Source of the DNA: Berghia stephanieae
Taxonomy: Eukaryota; Mollusca; Gastropoda; Nudibranchia; Aeolidiidae
Direction of reading: 5' to 3'
NCBI GenBank assembly: GCA_034508935.3
Contig: CM067445.1
Coordinates: 2,104,338-2,168,337 of the forward strand
DNA: 64,000 nt
The notes beneath the pieces were generated by a model. That model saw only the letters and a program-made list of their open reading frames with translations, was not told the DNA's origin and did no database searches. Position numbers and translations under genes: made by a program. Positions 9,950-19,054 of this stretch are shown here, one piece after another (position 1 is the first letter of the stretch; each line of letters opens with the position of its first letter).

Positions 9950-10197
9950 TTGTGACCCCTCGTCTCCAAACGGTATTAAGTCGGGATGATTAAGATGCTG
10001 AAAATGAAATTTGTAGCCTGAAATATCGTAATTAAGTTGAGTTTATATGCGTTATAGAGGAGAAGGAATATCATATTTTACTGTGCTAAATACCGACGTT
10101 TCATATTTTTGACCAGTTTAACTATAATTTGACTTTTTAGCATCTGGCCCATCCCAACATAATACCGTTTTGAGACGAAGGGTCACATTTGTCACAA
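9950..10197. mobile_element. foldback MITE next to exon 12
   Basis: Inverted ends TTGTGACCCCTCGTCTCCAA and its counterpart CCGTTTTGAGACGAAGGGTC enclose about 250 bases. The right end lies 30 bases from the exon 12 donor. The end motif TACCGTTTTGAGACGA recurs singly near 32483 and 58978. Confidence 0.65.
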
Positions 10198-10226
10198 GTG
10201 ACGGAGACCCTACCGCTACCACCTAC

Positions 10227-10322
10227 CAGGACAACCGCCCCCTCTGGGTGCCTTGGCTGGGGTCTTGCCGTCTTTACAACAACCAAACTCGGTCTCCGCA
10301 CAGTGACGGATGGGCTCCATAT
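10227..10322 (-). CDS. agrn: agrin exon 12: CxxxxFGCC segment
   Basis: A 96-base phase 1-1 exon encoding DMEPIRHCAETEFGCCKDGK then TPAKAPRGGGCP. This short motif (HCA.T.FGCC.DG.T.A......GCP) is the segment that links the last N-terminal FK domain to the first laminin-EGF domain in agrin (HCAQTPYGCC in human as I recall it), and similar motifs occur in papilin-like proteins. The acceptor is CATCAG|AT, preceded by a run of 27 C residues that acts as the pyrimidine tract. The donor is CCTG|GTAGGT. A foldback MITE (9950-10197) ends 30 bases beyond the donor. Confidence 0.9.
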
Positions 10323-10327
10323 CTGAT

Positions 10328-10354
10328 GGGGGGGGGGGGGGGGGGGGGGGGGGG
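10328..10354. repeat. G27 homopolymer at exon 12 acceptor
   Basis: Twenty-seven G residues on the plus strand give a C27 tract ending five bases before the exon 12 acceptor AG on the transcript strand. Confidence 0.9.
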
Positions 10355-10479
10355 AGGTGATAATACAATATCAATAAATATCAGTTATGGAAATTTTATC
10401 AAACTTTCAAATAGAGAGGATGGGGTTTATAGATAAATAAATAAAAATAAAATATATAAATAAAGAAATAAATATAAAA

Positions 10480-10497
10480 TAGGCCCAAAAAGAAACA

Positions 10498-10528
<31 letters not shown>

Positions 10529-10800
10529 CACACACATACACATATACTTACTAACAAGACGCCACAAACACGAAAATAAACACAAATAAAAACTTGGTGA
10601 AAAAAAAAAAGAGAAAACGAACACAATTTAAAAAAAAAAAGAGGAATCTGAAAATAGATAGCTCTTGTAAAGAATTAGAAAAAAAAGTAAACAATAAACA
10701 AACAAACAAACAAACAAACAAACCAGAATTAATAAATTCTTAAGAATAAAAGAGTAACAAGGCAAATTTGAACACAATTTCATCTTCAGCCAACATTAAC
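10480..10800. repeat. simple A-rich and CA repeats
   Basis: (CA)n at about 10495-10538, A-rich stretches and (CAAA)n near 10690-10722. No gene. Confidence 0.8.
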
Positions 10801-10803
10801 AGC

Positions 10804-10897
10804 ACTGCCATACTCTGGAAAAAAAAAAACATATTTTAAAATTTGGCCAGAAAACTCGTCCTTCAAATATCGATCGATTTAAATGACCCTCATCTTG

Positions 10898-10931
<34 letters not shown>

Positions 10932-11104
10932 AACAAAAAAACATACAACAAAAAACCCAACTCTCAAACCTGGGACTTCGCGAAGTCTCAGATTTGAGAG
11001 TTTTTTATTTCCGAGATGAGGGTCATTTAAATCGATCGATATTTGAAGGACGAGTTTTCTGGCCAAATGTTAAAATATGGGTTTTTTTCCCCGGAGTGCG
11101 GCAT
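10804..11104. mobile_element. foldback element A, copy 2, with A-run insertion
   Basis: The arms match copy 1 (CTCGTCCTTCAAATATCGAT and its complement). The left arm is interrupted by a long A-rich run at 10900-10960. The palindrome centre is GGGACTTCGCGAAGTC. Confidence 0.85.
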
Positions 11105-11169
11105 TCCAGAACACGACAGAGCAGTCCTTATGCTTACAATTGCCTTCATTGTGGACTGAAGTAGGCCTG

Positions 11170-11475
11170 TGAATGGATTGAGTGTAGGTGCACATATCTG
11201 CAGGTCTGATAACCGAACGCAATTATGAGGCTTGATGTAACATTGTTGTAATGGACAATATTTTGTGTTAGTTTGAGAGTATGTATTTCCATTACAACAA
11301 TGAGACCATAACAACGTGTACTAATTTGCAGGTCTGATGTCCGAACGCAATTATGGGCTTGATTTAACATTGTTGTAATGGATAATATATACTTTGCGTA
11401 AGTCTGAGAGTATTTCCATTACAACAATGAGACCATAACACTTTGGGTTATCAGACCTGCAAATAAATAACTACG
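11170..11475. mobile_element. element C (GCAGGTCTGATAACC ends), two tandem partial copies
   Basis: Two adjacent pieces share CAGGTCTGAT(A/G)(A/T)CCGAACGC, ACATTGTTGTAATGGA and TCCATTACAACAATGAGACC, closing with TTATCAGACCTGCAAATA. Inverted ends and short length suggest a MITE. Single copies occur at 17905, 32590 and 35927. Confidence 0.7.
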
Positions 11476-11518
11476 TTGGGTTGAGTTCAGCCAAGGCCCT
11501 CTATATAGTTACTATATT

Positions 11519-11738
11519 AGGGAATGAGATTAGCGTCCCTTGATTGGACGTCACCTTACAGAGAGAACGTCAAATTGGTTTTGCGCATGCGTCTCTCTCG
11601 TCCTCGCTTTCGGTGAAGTGTCTCATGCTACTTTCACCGGAAGCGAGGACGAGAGACGCATGCGCACAACCAAAATAACTTTTCAGCCGGTGACGTCCAA
11701 TCAAGGGGCGCTACTCTTCCGCTAATCTCATTCCATAT
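11519..11738. mobile_element. TA-flanked foldback MITE B, copy 1
   Basis: The terminal inverted repeat starts GGGAATGAGATTAGCG(GAAGAGTAGCG) and reads TCCCTTGATTGGACGTCACC inward. The inner arms carry GCGCATGCGTCTCTC and its complement. Confidence 0.82.
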
Positions 11739-11833
11739 ACAAGGCCTTGGTTCAGCCCATTCCTTGTTAGGAACTTCGTCCTAATATTATTTGTATTCAA
11801 CTTTTTTTTTGGTTTAAAATCTCTCCCACTCAC

Positions 11834-11983
11834 CTTGTTTACAGCATTTGGAGAAGGATATGGTGATGTGGCAGTAGCTCTTCGGAGGACAAGTGTCTTT
11901 TCCAGGGCTACAATCGTAATCGTTTTTGGTGTCTGGGTTGACCAGAGGGGCTGATCCGTCACAAGCCTCCTCGTCATCGAATT
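11834..11983 (-). CDS. agrn: agrin exon 11: lustrin-type cysteine-rich module
   Basis: A 150-base phase 1-1 exon encoding EFDDEEACDGSAPLVNPD, TKNDYDCSPGKDTCPPKSYC and HITISFSKCCKQ. The pattern C..G.PL......C......CP..YC......CC is that of the lustrin cysteine-rich repeat, found in molluscan shell proteins and in many invertebrate Kunitz and extracellular proteins. Six cysteines are in place. I know of no such module at this point in vertebrate agrin, where FK8 is followed by a short Pro-rich spacer and the FGCC segment. Both borders are clean (acceptor CCCACAG|AA, donor CAAG|GTGAGT), so it would splice in without changing frame. Its function is unknown; the module assignment rests on my reading of the cysteine spacing. 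Confidence 0.85.
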
Positions 11984-12042
11984 CTGTGGGAGGTCAAGGC
12001 CAAGTGAAGTTGGAGTTAAAAAGGAAAATGATTTTAAAAAAA

Positions 12043-12250
12043 ATGGAATAGATAGTTCGAAGATGACGTCAATCAGGTCGTTGTTATTGTTATTTGCCAT
12101 CCACGTTTATGTTTATGAGTAATTCTCACTAAACTGTTTTAACCAGACTATAAACGTTGATGATTACACATAGTTATGTGTGTTGGTACGTTATACTTCC
12201 GGATGGCAATGTTGTGAGCTTCTTTACCAAGCGCATACTATCTCTAACAT
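12043..12250 (+). mobile_element. element D (CGCATACTATCT end), copy 1
   Basis: Starts ATAGATAGTTCGAAGATGAC, contains GCCATCC(A/G)CGTTTATG, ACTATAAACGTT and TTATACTTCCGGATGGCAAT, and ends AAGCGCATACTATCTCTA. A noncoding repeat about 200 bases long. Other copies are at 12568, 16405, 22031 and 33840. Confidence 0.72.
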
Positions 12251-12329
12251 TTGTCTCGATGAGTGTCCATTATCAGAATTGCCTACTCGACTAGAATCGA
12301 GAACGCGTCTAACAAAATTTTAAAAACAA

Positions 12330-12566
12330 CAACTACACCTTCCGCCACATCATAAGATATCGTCGCCTAGGCATTCCACGAAGGAATGTAGATAATTTAA
12401 CAAACAAGATGTCTGATGTCAACAGGAATCAACGAGCAAATTGGGGGTTAATAATCTTGCCCAAGGGAAAAAAACGAAAGTGCCTGAATCGGGACTGGAA
12501 CCTGGGACCTTCCGGGTCATAGTGCAATCCCTTGACTACTTCGCCCTCCAGTCTAACAGCGTAGGT
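12330..12566 (-). mobile_element. SINE-3 (tRNA-like), reverse copy
   Basis: In reverse it has a tRNA-like head (GGCGAAGTAGTCAAGGGATT, GGTTCCAGTCCCGATTC). The other end, CCTTCCGCCACATCATAAGA and CCTAGGCATTCCACGAAG, also occurs at 32955-33062. Confidence 0.6.
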
Positions 12567-12567
12567 C

Positions 12568-12770
12568 ACCCTATAGATAGTTCGAAGATGACGTCATTCA
12601 GGTCTTTGTTATTGTTTTTTTGCCATCCGCGTTTATGAGTAATGCTCACTGAACTGTATTAACCCGACTATAAACGTTCATGGATACACACAGTTATGTG
12701 TGTTGGACCATTATACTTCCGGATGGCAATGTTATAAGCTTCTTAGCCAAGCGCATACTATCTATATCTG
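12568..12770 (+). mobile_element. element D, copy 2
   Basis: Same order of motifs as copy 1, from ATAGATAGTTCGAAGATGAC to CAAGCGCATACTATCTATA. The two copies flank SINE-3 at 12330-12566. Confidence 0.75.
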
Positions 12771-12816
12771 TGTGGACTTTCCGCCTGTCACACACGTAAA
12801 TATCTTTTTTTTTAAA

Positions 12817-13117
12817 GAGCTTTTTATAGCGCAATATCCACTAAACGTGCTCACAGCGCTTTACAGGGGGTCACGGACCAACAGCAACACGTAAGATGTA
12901 GAACGAGACATGACGCCTGTTAGGCAATATTACAATCTTTTTCAGACAGAGACAACGCTGTTCACGGCCCAGGTATTCATTTTACACCTGAGTACGATGA
13001 GAGAATGTGAGTAAAGAGCCTTTTCCAAGGGGGAAACTATGCGCCGAGCGAGGCGCTCGAACTCAGGACCTTCCGATCCGAAAGACAGTGTCATACCACT
13101 AGACCACAAAGCCGCAC
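12817..13117 (-). mobile_element. SINE-1, full copy
   Basis: Reverse copy from TTTTATAGCGCAATATCC to ACCACAAAGCCGCAC. Confidence 0.85.
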
Positions 13118-13385
13118 GCAGACGTTGGGGCAAAGAACCCGAAGCCGTTGAGCGTTGGAGGAGTAGTCGTGTGTTGTAGCTCAGACAATGAAAGTGTTCT
13201 GATGTAGTCCATCAGAGCCATAAGGCCCGTTGAGACGGAGTTTATCCCCTTTTCTATAGCGCGAAACGGACAGTAGCAACTGCTTGCTACCCTTAGGGCA
13301 GGACGCTCAAAATGCCCAAAATATTCGAAGTACATTAAGTACCTAGCTAAATGTTTTATTTTTTATCAGAATATGTCAGATGTTA

Positions 13386-13387
<2 letters not shown>

Positions 13388-13463
<76 letters not shown>

Positions 13464-13490
13464 AAGAAGAAGAAGAAGAAGAAGAAGAAG

Positions 13491-13520
<30 letters not shown>
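13388..13520. repeat. (TAG)n(AAG)n microsatellite
   Basis: About 24 TAG units followed by about 19 GAA units, 27 bases past the exon 10 donor. Confidence 0.95.
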
Positions 13521-13522
<2 letters not shown>

Positions 13523-13547
13523 TGTCAGACGTAAACGTAGTTCTTAC

Positions 13548-13660
13548 CATCACATTTATCCATAGACTGTTTGATGATGATCTGTTTCCTGACACACGAG
13601 TTGTGTAACATCATACATTCGTTGCCGTATGTCTTACCGTCTGAACCACACACGGGTTGT
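13548..13660 (-). CDS. agrn: agrin exon 10: FK domain 7, Kazal half
   Basis: A 113-base exon, phase 2 in and phase 1 out, encoding RQPVCGSDGKTYGNECMMLH then NSCVRKQIIIKQSMDKCD. The PVCGSDGKTYGNEC core is diagnostic for Kazal/FK domains. The acceptor is GTTCCAG|AC and the donor GATG|GTAAGA. The sub-domain intron is in phase 2 here, unlike phase 0 in FK4 and FK5. The intron begins with a (TTC)n(TAC)n pyrimidine tract (13388-13520 on the plus strand) about 27 bases beyond the donor. By order and the preceding Ser-Gly linker this corresponds to vertebrate FK8. Confidence 0.9.
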
Positions 13661-14127
13661 CTGGAACATTTGATACAAATCGATTGTTAAAATTGTTATA
13701 TTTGGGACACATCGTATCGAACTGGTATTGTTTCAAAGGGAACCTGATACAGACTTGCCAGCTTGAAAATTTTAAAATTAGTAATTTTTAGGAGATAAAA
13801 ATTGTAATTGTTGTAGTTAACTATTACAAATCAACAATTTACCGCCACAATGGTTGAATAGCATCTCAAAATCCTTAAAATTATGTAGTCTTGCATCCAC
13901 TTTCATTTTCAATAAATTTTAATGACTTACAACATGAGGTTCTGAAATACGAGCCGAGATTTTTGTAAAATTACGAATTATTCGTAGTGGTAGGCTGGTC
14001 TGAAGATACCATTGATTTCAAAGCTTTAAACATTTTAAATTAAAAACACGCCTTGATTATAAGAATAAATTGTATTTTAAAAAACTTGAACCCCCGACTC
14101 TAACCCTTTAGTTTTCAAATTTTGATC
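13661..14127. other. intron 9, AT-rich sequence without recognisable features
   Basis: No gene or repeat family was identified between exon 10 and the next mobile element. Confidence 0.5.
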
Positions 14128-14845
14128 TTATTGTGCATGGTTTGAGATCACCTAAATGTCTCATCCTGACACCAGGACAGGACGCCACAAAGAGGAACAC
14201 ACCAAATGTTTGCATTCAAAATAACAAATATAACAATATACAACAGAGAGATGATTTAAAAGGGGGAAAAAAAAATCATCTCCCAAAACTTATACATTTG
14301 ACTGTTTTCCTCCCAGCCAAGGACTCTGTCCAGGGAAAGGACAAAACCACGTCATCTCATCCCAAGACAAAGACAAAAAGCAAGTTGGAAAATAGATGTA
14401 GGGGACAGAAGACACAGTAAGTGATCTCCCTGCCCACTATGGGAGGTCAGGAACCCCACCCAGACAAAACCAAGTAATCTCATTCCAAGACAACGACAGA
14501 AAGTATGTTGGAAAACAGATGTAGTAGGATAGAAGACGCAGTAAGTGATCTCCCTGCCCACTATGGGAGGTCAAGAACCCCAGTCAGACAAAACCAAGTA
14601 ATCTCATTCCAAGACAACGACAGGAAGTATGTTGGAAAAAGATGTAGGAGGATAGAAGACACAGTAAGTGCCTTCCTGCCCACTATGGGAGGTCAGGAAC
14701 CCCACTCAGACAAAACCAAGTAATCTCATTCCAAGACAACGACAGAAAGTATGTTGGAAAACAGATGTAGGAGGATAGAAGACACAGTAAGTGACCTCCC
14801 TGCCCACTATGGGAGGAGACCCAGGAACCCCAGCCAGCATGTAGA
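14128..14845 (+). mobile_element. antisense-family repeat, copy 3, with internal 123 bp tandem repeat
   Basis: The copy starts at TTTGAGATCACCTAAATGTC. Its 3' module (AAGTAATCTCATTCCAAGAC to CTATGGGAGGTCA) is repeated four times, with units beginning near 14346, 14471, 14595 and 14717. Antisense to agrin. Confidence 0.82.
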
Positions 14846-14852
14846 TTGTCCC

Positions 14853-15172
14853 GATATGATTCAATAGTCGTAACGTCACTTCCTTCCTAATGACGCATGG
14901 TACCTTAGCAACACTGGCTCAAAACTATCGGGACAATGGCGGACGCCCGTATGAAATATTTCTCTGGCGAGCATAAAGGGTATCCAGTGGAGAAAAAAAA
15001 ACACATAAATTTGATAATGTTTTGACTTTTACACATTCTGATCACAAGGCATATGAAAAGTTCTAGCCAGCATGAAAAATAAAAAGTAATGATTTTCTTT
15101 GTTTAGAACCAAGATGGCCGTCGTTGCCGGGCGGCGTGACATCAGACTATTGAATCATATTAGGTGTTATCT
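14853..15172. mobile_element. MITE-like element with ATTCAATAGTC ends
   Basis: Inverted ends GATATGATTCAATAGTCGTA / GACTATTGAATCATATTA. It includes ACAATGGCGGACGCCC and GAACCAAGATGGCCGTCG. The right half recurs at 41250-41375. It ends only about 15 bases below exon 9's donor. Confidence 0.68.
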
Positions 15173-15187
15173 ATCAGTATGTCCTAC

Positions 15188-15361
15188 CTGGTAGCCGGAC
15201 ACTTAAAGGTACAAGAACATTTGTAGTCCAGCCCGTCCAATTCACAGCTGCCCCCGTAGCGAAGACAGTTCTCCTTGCTACAGGCTTCGGCGGTCTTCTT
15301 GGGTTTGGGGTCGTGGTCTGGAGGTCTTCGTCGTCTGTGCTAAAATCATCTCCTGATCCGT
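15188..15361 (-). CDS. agrn: agrin exon 9: acidic Ser-Gly linker and FK domain 7, EGF-like half; one base short
   Basis: The exon begins DGSGDDFSTDDEDLQTTTP in the phase 1 frame set by exon 8. It then needs a one-base frame change to read KKTAEACSKENCLRYGG, SCELDGLDYKCSCTFKCPAT, the EGF-like half of FK7. The exon has 174 bases where 175 would fit phase 1 in and phase 2 out. The likely place is the C run next to the Pro codon (GGGG on the plus strand, 15307-15310). The acidic Ser-Gly stretch (SGSG, GSGDD) is a good heparan or chondroitin sulfate attachment site and matches the GSGSGED segment of vertebrate agrin in both position and character. Acceptor AAATAG|AC; donor ACCAG|GTAGGA. Confidence 0.85.
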
Positions 15362-15567
15362 CTATTTAGATGGTTTTGTATGGTTACCAGTTTGTGTATG
15401 TATGTGTATGTGTATGTGTGTGGAATGCATCGCAAGCATGTATAAAGAGGATACAGATTTTCGTAAACAGGTGCATGCTGGGAATTTAAAGCAGTGGTTC
15501 TCAAACATAGTTGGGTCATCGCCCCCTAAGGATGGGTGACCCAGTCAACGCCCCCCAAAACAACAAA

Positions 15568-15742
15568 TAAAATTTGTCTTTAGGGTCTATTCCAAGGCGT
15601 CAGCCGCCGCAGTGCATCGCCGCAAAGTGAGCTAGGGCTAGGTGACTTGCTCAAGGTCACACAACGCAGCGGCGGGTGATCGAACTCGTTACCTTTTGGA
15701 TACAAAGCAAAGACCGTACCGCTGAGCCACGCTTCCCCTGGA
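15568..15742 (-). mobile_element. SINE-2, near-complete reverse copy
   Basis: From AATTTGTCTTTAGGGTCTAT through TGACTTGCTCAAGGTCACAC to AAGACCGTACCGCTGAGCCA. Confidence 0.8.
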
Positions 15743-16404
15743 GACAGGAGACAGCCTTCATTACTGGTTCAGGATCTTTGTGTAAAATAATCTTTATAAC
15801 TTCCAGTATATCGTTTCACCTATGGTGTGAAGTTTGCTTTAAAAAAACAAAATAACTCCTAGTATAATCCATATTATGAAGACACTGACCCCCTGTGAGA
15901 CTTCACCGCCCCCCCCCCCCAAATTCAAACGTTGCTTTCATCGCCCCCCCCCCCCCGGGGGTACCTATCGCCCCCAGGGGGCAATAATATCGCCTACTTT
16001 GAGAACCACTGGTTTAGAGTACAGATTACATGTATGTGTTTGTCCGTGTGGATGTAGTCTTATCTTATAAAAGGCAGACAAGTAGTAAGAACACCAAAGT
16101 GCAAAGGTAAGGATAAAAAATGAACACAAAACCAAGGGAGACAACCACCTATAAATAGAATGAAGTTGACGTCACTCACATCTTTATTACCGTCTACAGG
16201 GGTAACTTTGCCTAAAGGGGAAACTTTGCCTCTTGAATTTTGGACCAATTAGAGATTACTTAGTTTTGTGGCAATTATTTTCTTTGAAAAAAAAATCATG
16301 TCATTTAACGGATACAATAACTACAACAAAGCTTACATGAGTCAAAATTATCCAAATTCAGAGACGCAGAGTTTCCCTTGAGGCAAAGTGACCCTAATTG
16401 ACGG
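15743..16404. other. intron 8: C runs and unique sequence
   Basis: C-rich runs lie at 15909-15920 and 15944-15958, with related flanking text (CCGCCCCC, GAGAACCAC) near 15495-15560, so a diverged repeat is likely. Otherwise no gene. Confidence 0.5.
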
Positions 16405-16828
16405 TACTGTTTTTTGCCATCCGCGTTCATGAGTAATTCTCACTAAACTGTATTAACTCTCTCCTTACCAGCCATTTATAGGATTTTCCCCAGCCAAAAC
16501 TTCACACCCAACAAACACAAAAATAGATTTTTTATCACTCAAATACAGTAGCAGTACGTTCTTGCGACAAATAATTTCTGTAGCAAAACGTGCTCCACAA
16601 ATACACTATTCATTTTCTTTAAATTTTATCATGTACAAAAGAAATTTGAATAAGAAAAATGTTAGTTGTATCGTAACGAATGTGGCGATTTTCCTATAGC
16701 TGGTAAGGATTGGGTTAATCAGACTATAAAAGTTCATGGTTACACATTATAGTTTTTTTGTGTTGGTCCGTTATACATCCGGATGGCAATGTTGTGAGTG
16801 TCTTAGCCAAGCGCATACTATCTACAGC
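16405..16828 (+). mobile_element. element D, copy 3 with insertion
   Basis: The left part (TTTTGCCATCCGCGTTCATG, ACTAAACTGTATTAAC) and right part (CATCCGGATGGCAATG, GCGCATACTATCTAC) are separated by about 230 bases of unrelated AT-rich sequence. Confidence 0.65.
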
Positions 16829-16896
16829 TAAACAAACAAATAAATAGAAGTTAAAACTGTAGACCCGAAACGTCCATGAATGATAACTAACTACAA

Positions 16897-17138
16897 TACC
16901 GCCGTACTCTGGAAAAACCCAAATTGAAAAATTTGGCCAGAAAACTCGTACTTCAAATATCGATCGATTTAAATGACTCTCATCTTGGCAAAAACTCTCT
17001 AACCCAAGACTTCGGCGCAGTCTCGGGTTAGAGAGTTTTTGCCAAGATGAGAGTCATTTAAATCGATCGATATTTGAAGAACGAGTTTTCTGGCCAAATT
17101 CTTAAATATGTTTTTTTTCCCCCAGAGTACGACAGAAT
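16897..17138. mobile_element. foldback element A, copy 3
   Basis: Near-perfect palindrome. The centre differs (AACCCAAGACTTCGGCGCAG), and the arms read TCTCTAACCC where copy 1 has CTCTCAAACC, changed on both sides. Matching changes in both arms suggest arm-to-arm gene conversion or a sub-family. Confidence 0.85.
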
Positions 17139-17207
17139 AGCAGTCACCTGTCAACTGGGTCAACATGACATTGAAGGAATAGGATGACATTTAAAACAAT
17201 TAAAGCA

Positions 17208-17345
17208 TTTTAATAAAAAAAAAAAAAAAAAAAACAAACAAAAGAAACGTTAGCAAACACATAAATAGATTTTTAAAAACAACTAAAAAAAAAAACAAAA
17301 AAAAAAAAACAAGACAAAAACAAGCAAAAAAAAAAATAGTATCAA
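17208..17345. repeat. A-rich simple sequence
   Basis: Poly-A with scattered C, similar to the other A/C-biased tracts. Confidence 0.8.
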
Positions 17346-17484
17346 TAACAACAAAGTAAACTAAAAATAACACAATAAAGAAAAGTCTGATTTAGAAAGA
17401 AAAAAATGTTGGAGAAAACAACGGCATTGAAAGAAAACTTCATTCACAACATTTAAAAAAAAAAGAAAGATAAGTATTGAATTG

Positions 17485-17680
17485 TAAACTTCAATTAATT
17501 TGACGAAGACGGATACTGTGGACGTTTCGGGTTTCCCCTTTATCAACAAAACACGATGAATGAAACAATTTCGGCCTTAGTGTTTCGTTCATCGTGTTTT
17601 GTTGATAAAGGGGAAAACCCGAAACGTCCACGTATATGTCTTCGTCTAATAAATTGAAACTTACAATTCAATACCTTCAA
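17485..17680. mobile_element. hairpin element E
   Basis: Inverted arms GTGGACGTTTCGGGTTTCCC...TTTATCAACAAAACACGATG and their complement meet near 17565. A fragment interrupts the repeat at 985-1710. Confidence 0.7.
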
Positions 17681-17904
17681 GCAGCAACATTTTCACTAAT
17701 TTAGCAACGACAACGACACAACAGTGGAAAGATAATACGATTAGAACAACCTGGCTGAATTCAAACACCTATTTTGACACAAGTAAATTATTTTTTCTCT
17801 GTATCTAGTGTACACGCTGTTATTAGAGCCATGAACACAATATTATCATAAGCATTTATCTCATTGTATTATTTATAAAGGGTGTGAAAACGACGTATAC
17901 ATAT

Positions 17905-18060
17905 ATGCAGGCCTGACATCCGAACCCGCTTATGGGCCTAGTTTAACATTGTTGTAATGGACAATATCTTGCGTCATTTTCTTTGCGATTTCCATAACAA
18001 CAATGAGCTCATAAGGAAAAAAATTGGTTATCAGACCTGCAAATAAGTGCACGTCGGGTG
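17905..18060. mobile_element. element C, single copy
   Basis: GCAGGCCTGACATCCGAACC at one end and GGTTATCAGACCTGCAAATA at the other, with ACATTGTTGTAATGGACAAT inside. Confidence 0.75.
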
Positions 18061-18130
18061 AAAAAAAGGAAGGGATGTAGATACTGAGACAGTCATTCTA
18101 GTTTGGTGACAACACCGAGACGAAACATAA

Positions 18131-18270
18131 TACAGTCCTACTTCGAAAAAACACCTATTAAAACTTTTGACCAGAAAACTCGTCCTTTAAATATCGATCG
18201 ATTAAAATGACCCCCCCCCCCATCTTGGCAAAAACCCTCAAATTCGAGATTCCATTTTGAGTCCAAGGTG
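18131..18270. mobile_element. foldback element A, left-arm fragment
   Basis: CCAGAAAACTCGTCCTTTAA and ATCGATCGATTAAAATGACC are followed by a C run and a shortened centre. A repeat of the antisense family follows. Confidence 0.7.
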
Positions 18271-18287
18271 TTTCTTTTTTAATTGTT

Positions 18288-18636
18288 TTTTTTAAAGGGT
18301 TTTACGGCGCTTGCGGCACATTTAGGTCATTTCAACGCCTGTAAAAAGGAAGAAAATGGGATCGTCGAAAAAGTTATAGATTTACAATTGAAAGAGAGAG
18401 ATGATTTACAAGACAAAAAATATCATCTCCCAAAACTCGAACTATACATTTGCCTGTTTCCCTCCCAGCCAGGGTATCCGAACAGAGCCACGGTATCCGA
18501 ACAGGGCCAGGACAGAACCAAGTAATCTCATTCCAAGACAAAGACAGAAAGCATGTTGGAAAACATATGTAGGGGAATAGAAGACACAGTAAGTGCCTCC
18601 CTGCCCTCTATGGGAGATCAGGAAACCCAGCCAGTT
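18288..18636 (+). mobile_element. antisense-family repeat, copy 4
   Basis: From AAAGGGTTTTACGGCGCTTG to CTATGGGAGATCAGG, with an internal deletion. Antisense to agrin. Confidence 0.78.
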
Positions 18637-18639
18637 CTG

Positions 18640-18790
18640 TTTTTGAGTTTTATCCAAGACGAGGGTCATTTCGATCTTTCGCTCGAGACGCGAAAGGCAT
18701 CTAAGTCAAGTAAGTCAAGGGTCATTTTGATTGATCGATATTGGAAGGATGAGTTTTCTGTCCAAAATTTTAATAAATACGTCAATATTT
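18640..18790. mobile_element. foldback element A, diverged right-arm fragment beside exon 8
   Basis: AGACGAGGGTCATTTCGATC and TTGATCGATATTGGAAGG, then GTTTTCTGTCCAAAATTTTA. It ends about 20 bases from the exon 8 donor. Confidence 0.6.
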
Positions 18791-18808
18791 CATAGCATGC
18801 CAAAATAC

Positions 18809-19036
18809 CTCCAGATCCCGAGTAGAAGAGAGAATCCGTCTCACACTCTCCAGCCCGGACAACCTCCAGGTCGATACTCTTGGAACACGCCATCTTCCTC
18901 ATCTCGCACTCGTTGATGTACGAGTTGTCGTCGGACGCGCACACCGGTTCCCGTAACGTAGGACACACGATGGGACACACGCAAACACCGTTCTCGCACT
19001 TGGCACTGAATTTACACTCCACACCGTTACACTTAT
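18809..19036 (-). CDS. agrn: agrin exon 8: FK domain 6 with Ser-Gly tail
   Basis: A 228-base phase 1-1 exon with one full FK domain: DKCNGVECKFSAKCENGVCV, then CPIVCPTLREPVCASDDNSY, then INECEMRKMACSKSIDLEVV ending RAGEC. After the last cysteine the exon continues ETDSLFYSGSGG, starting the Ser-Gly linker that goes on in exon 9. The donor is GGAG|GTATTT, the acceptor GACACAG|AT. In vertebrate agrin a Ser-Gly-rich acidic segment also follows FK7 and precedes FK8, so this domain should be the counterpart of vertebrate FK7. The exon is bracketed by foldback repeats within about 25 bases on each side. Confidence 0.91.
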
Positions 19037-19054
19037 CTGTGTCAGGAAAAAAAA

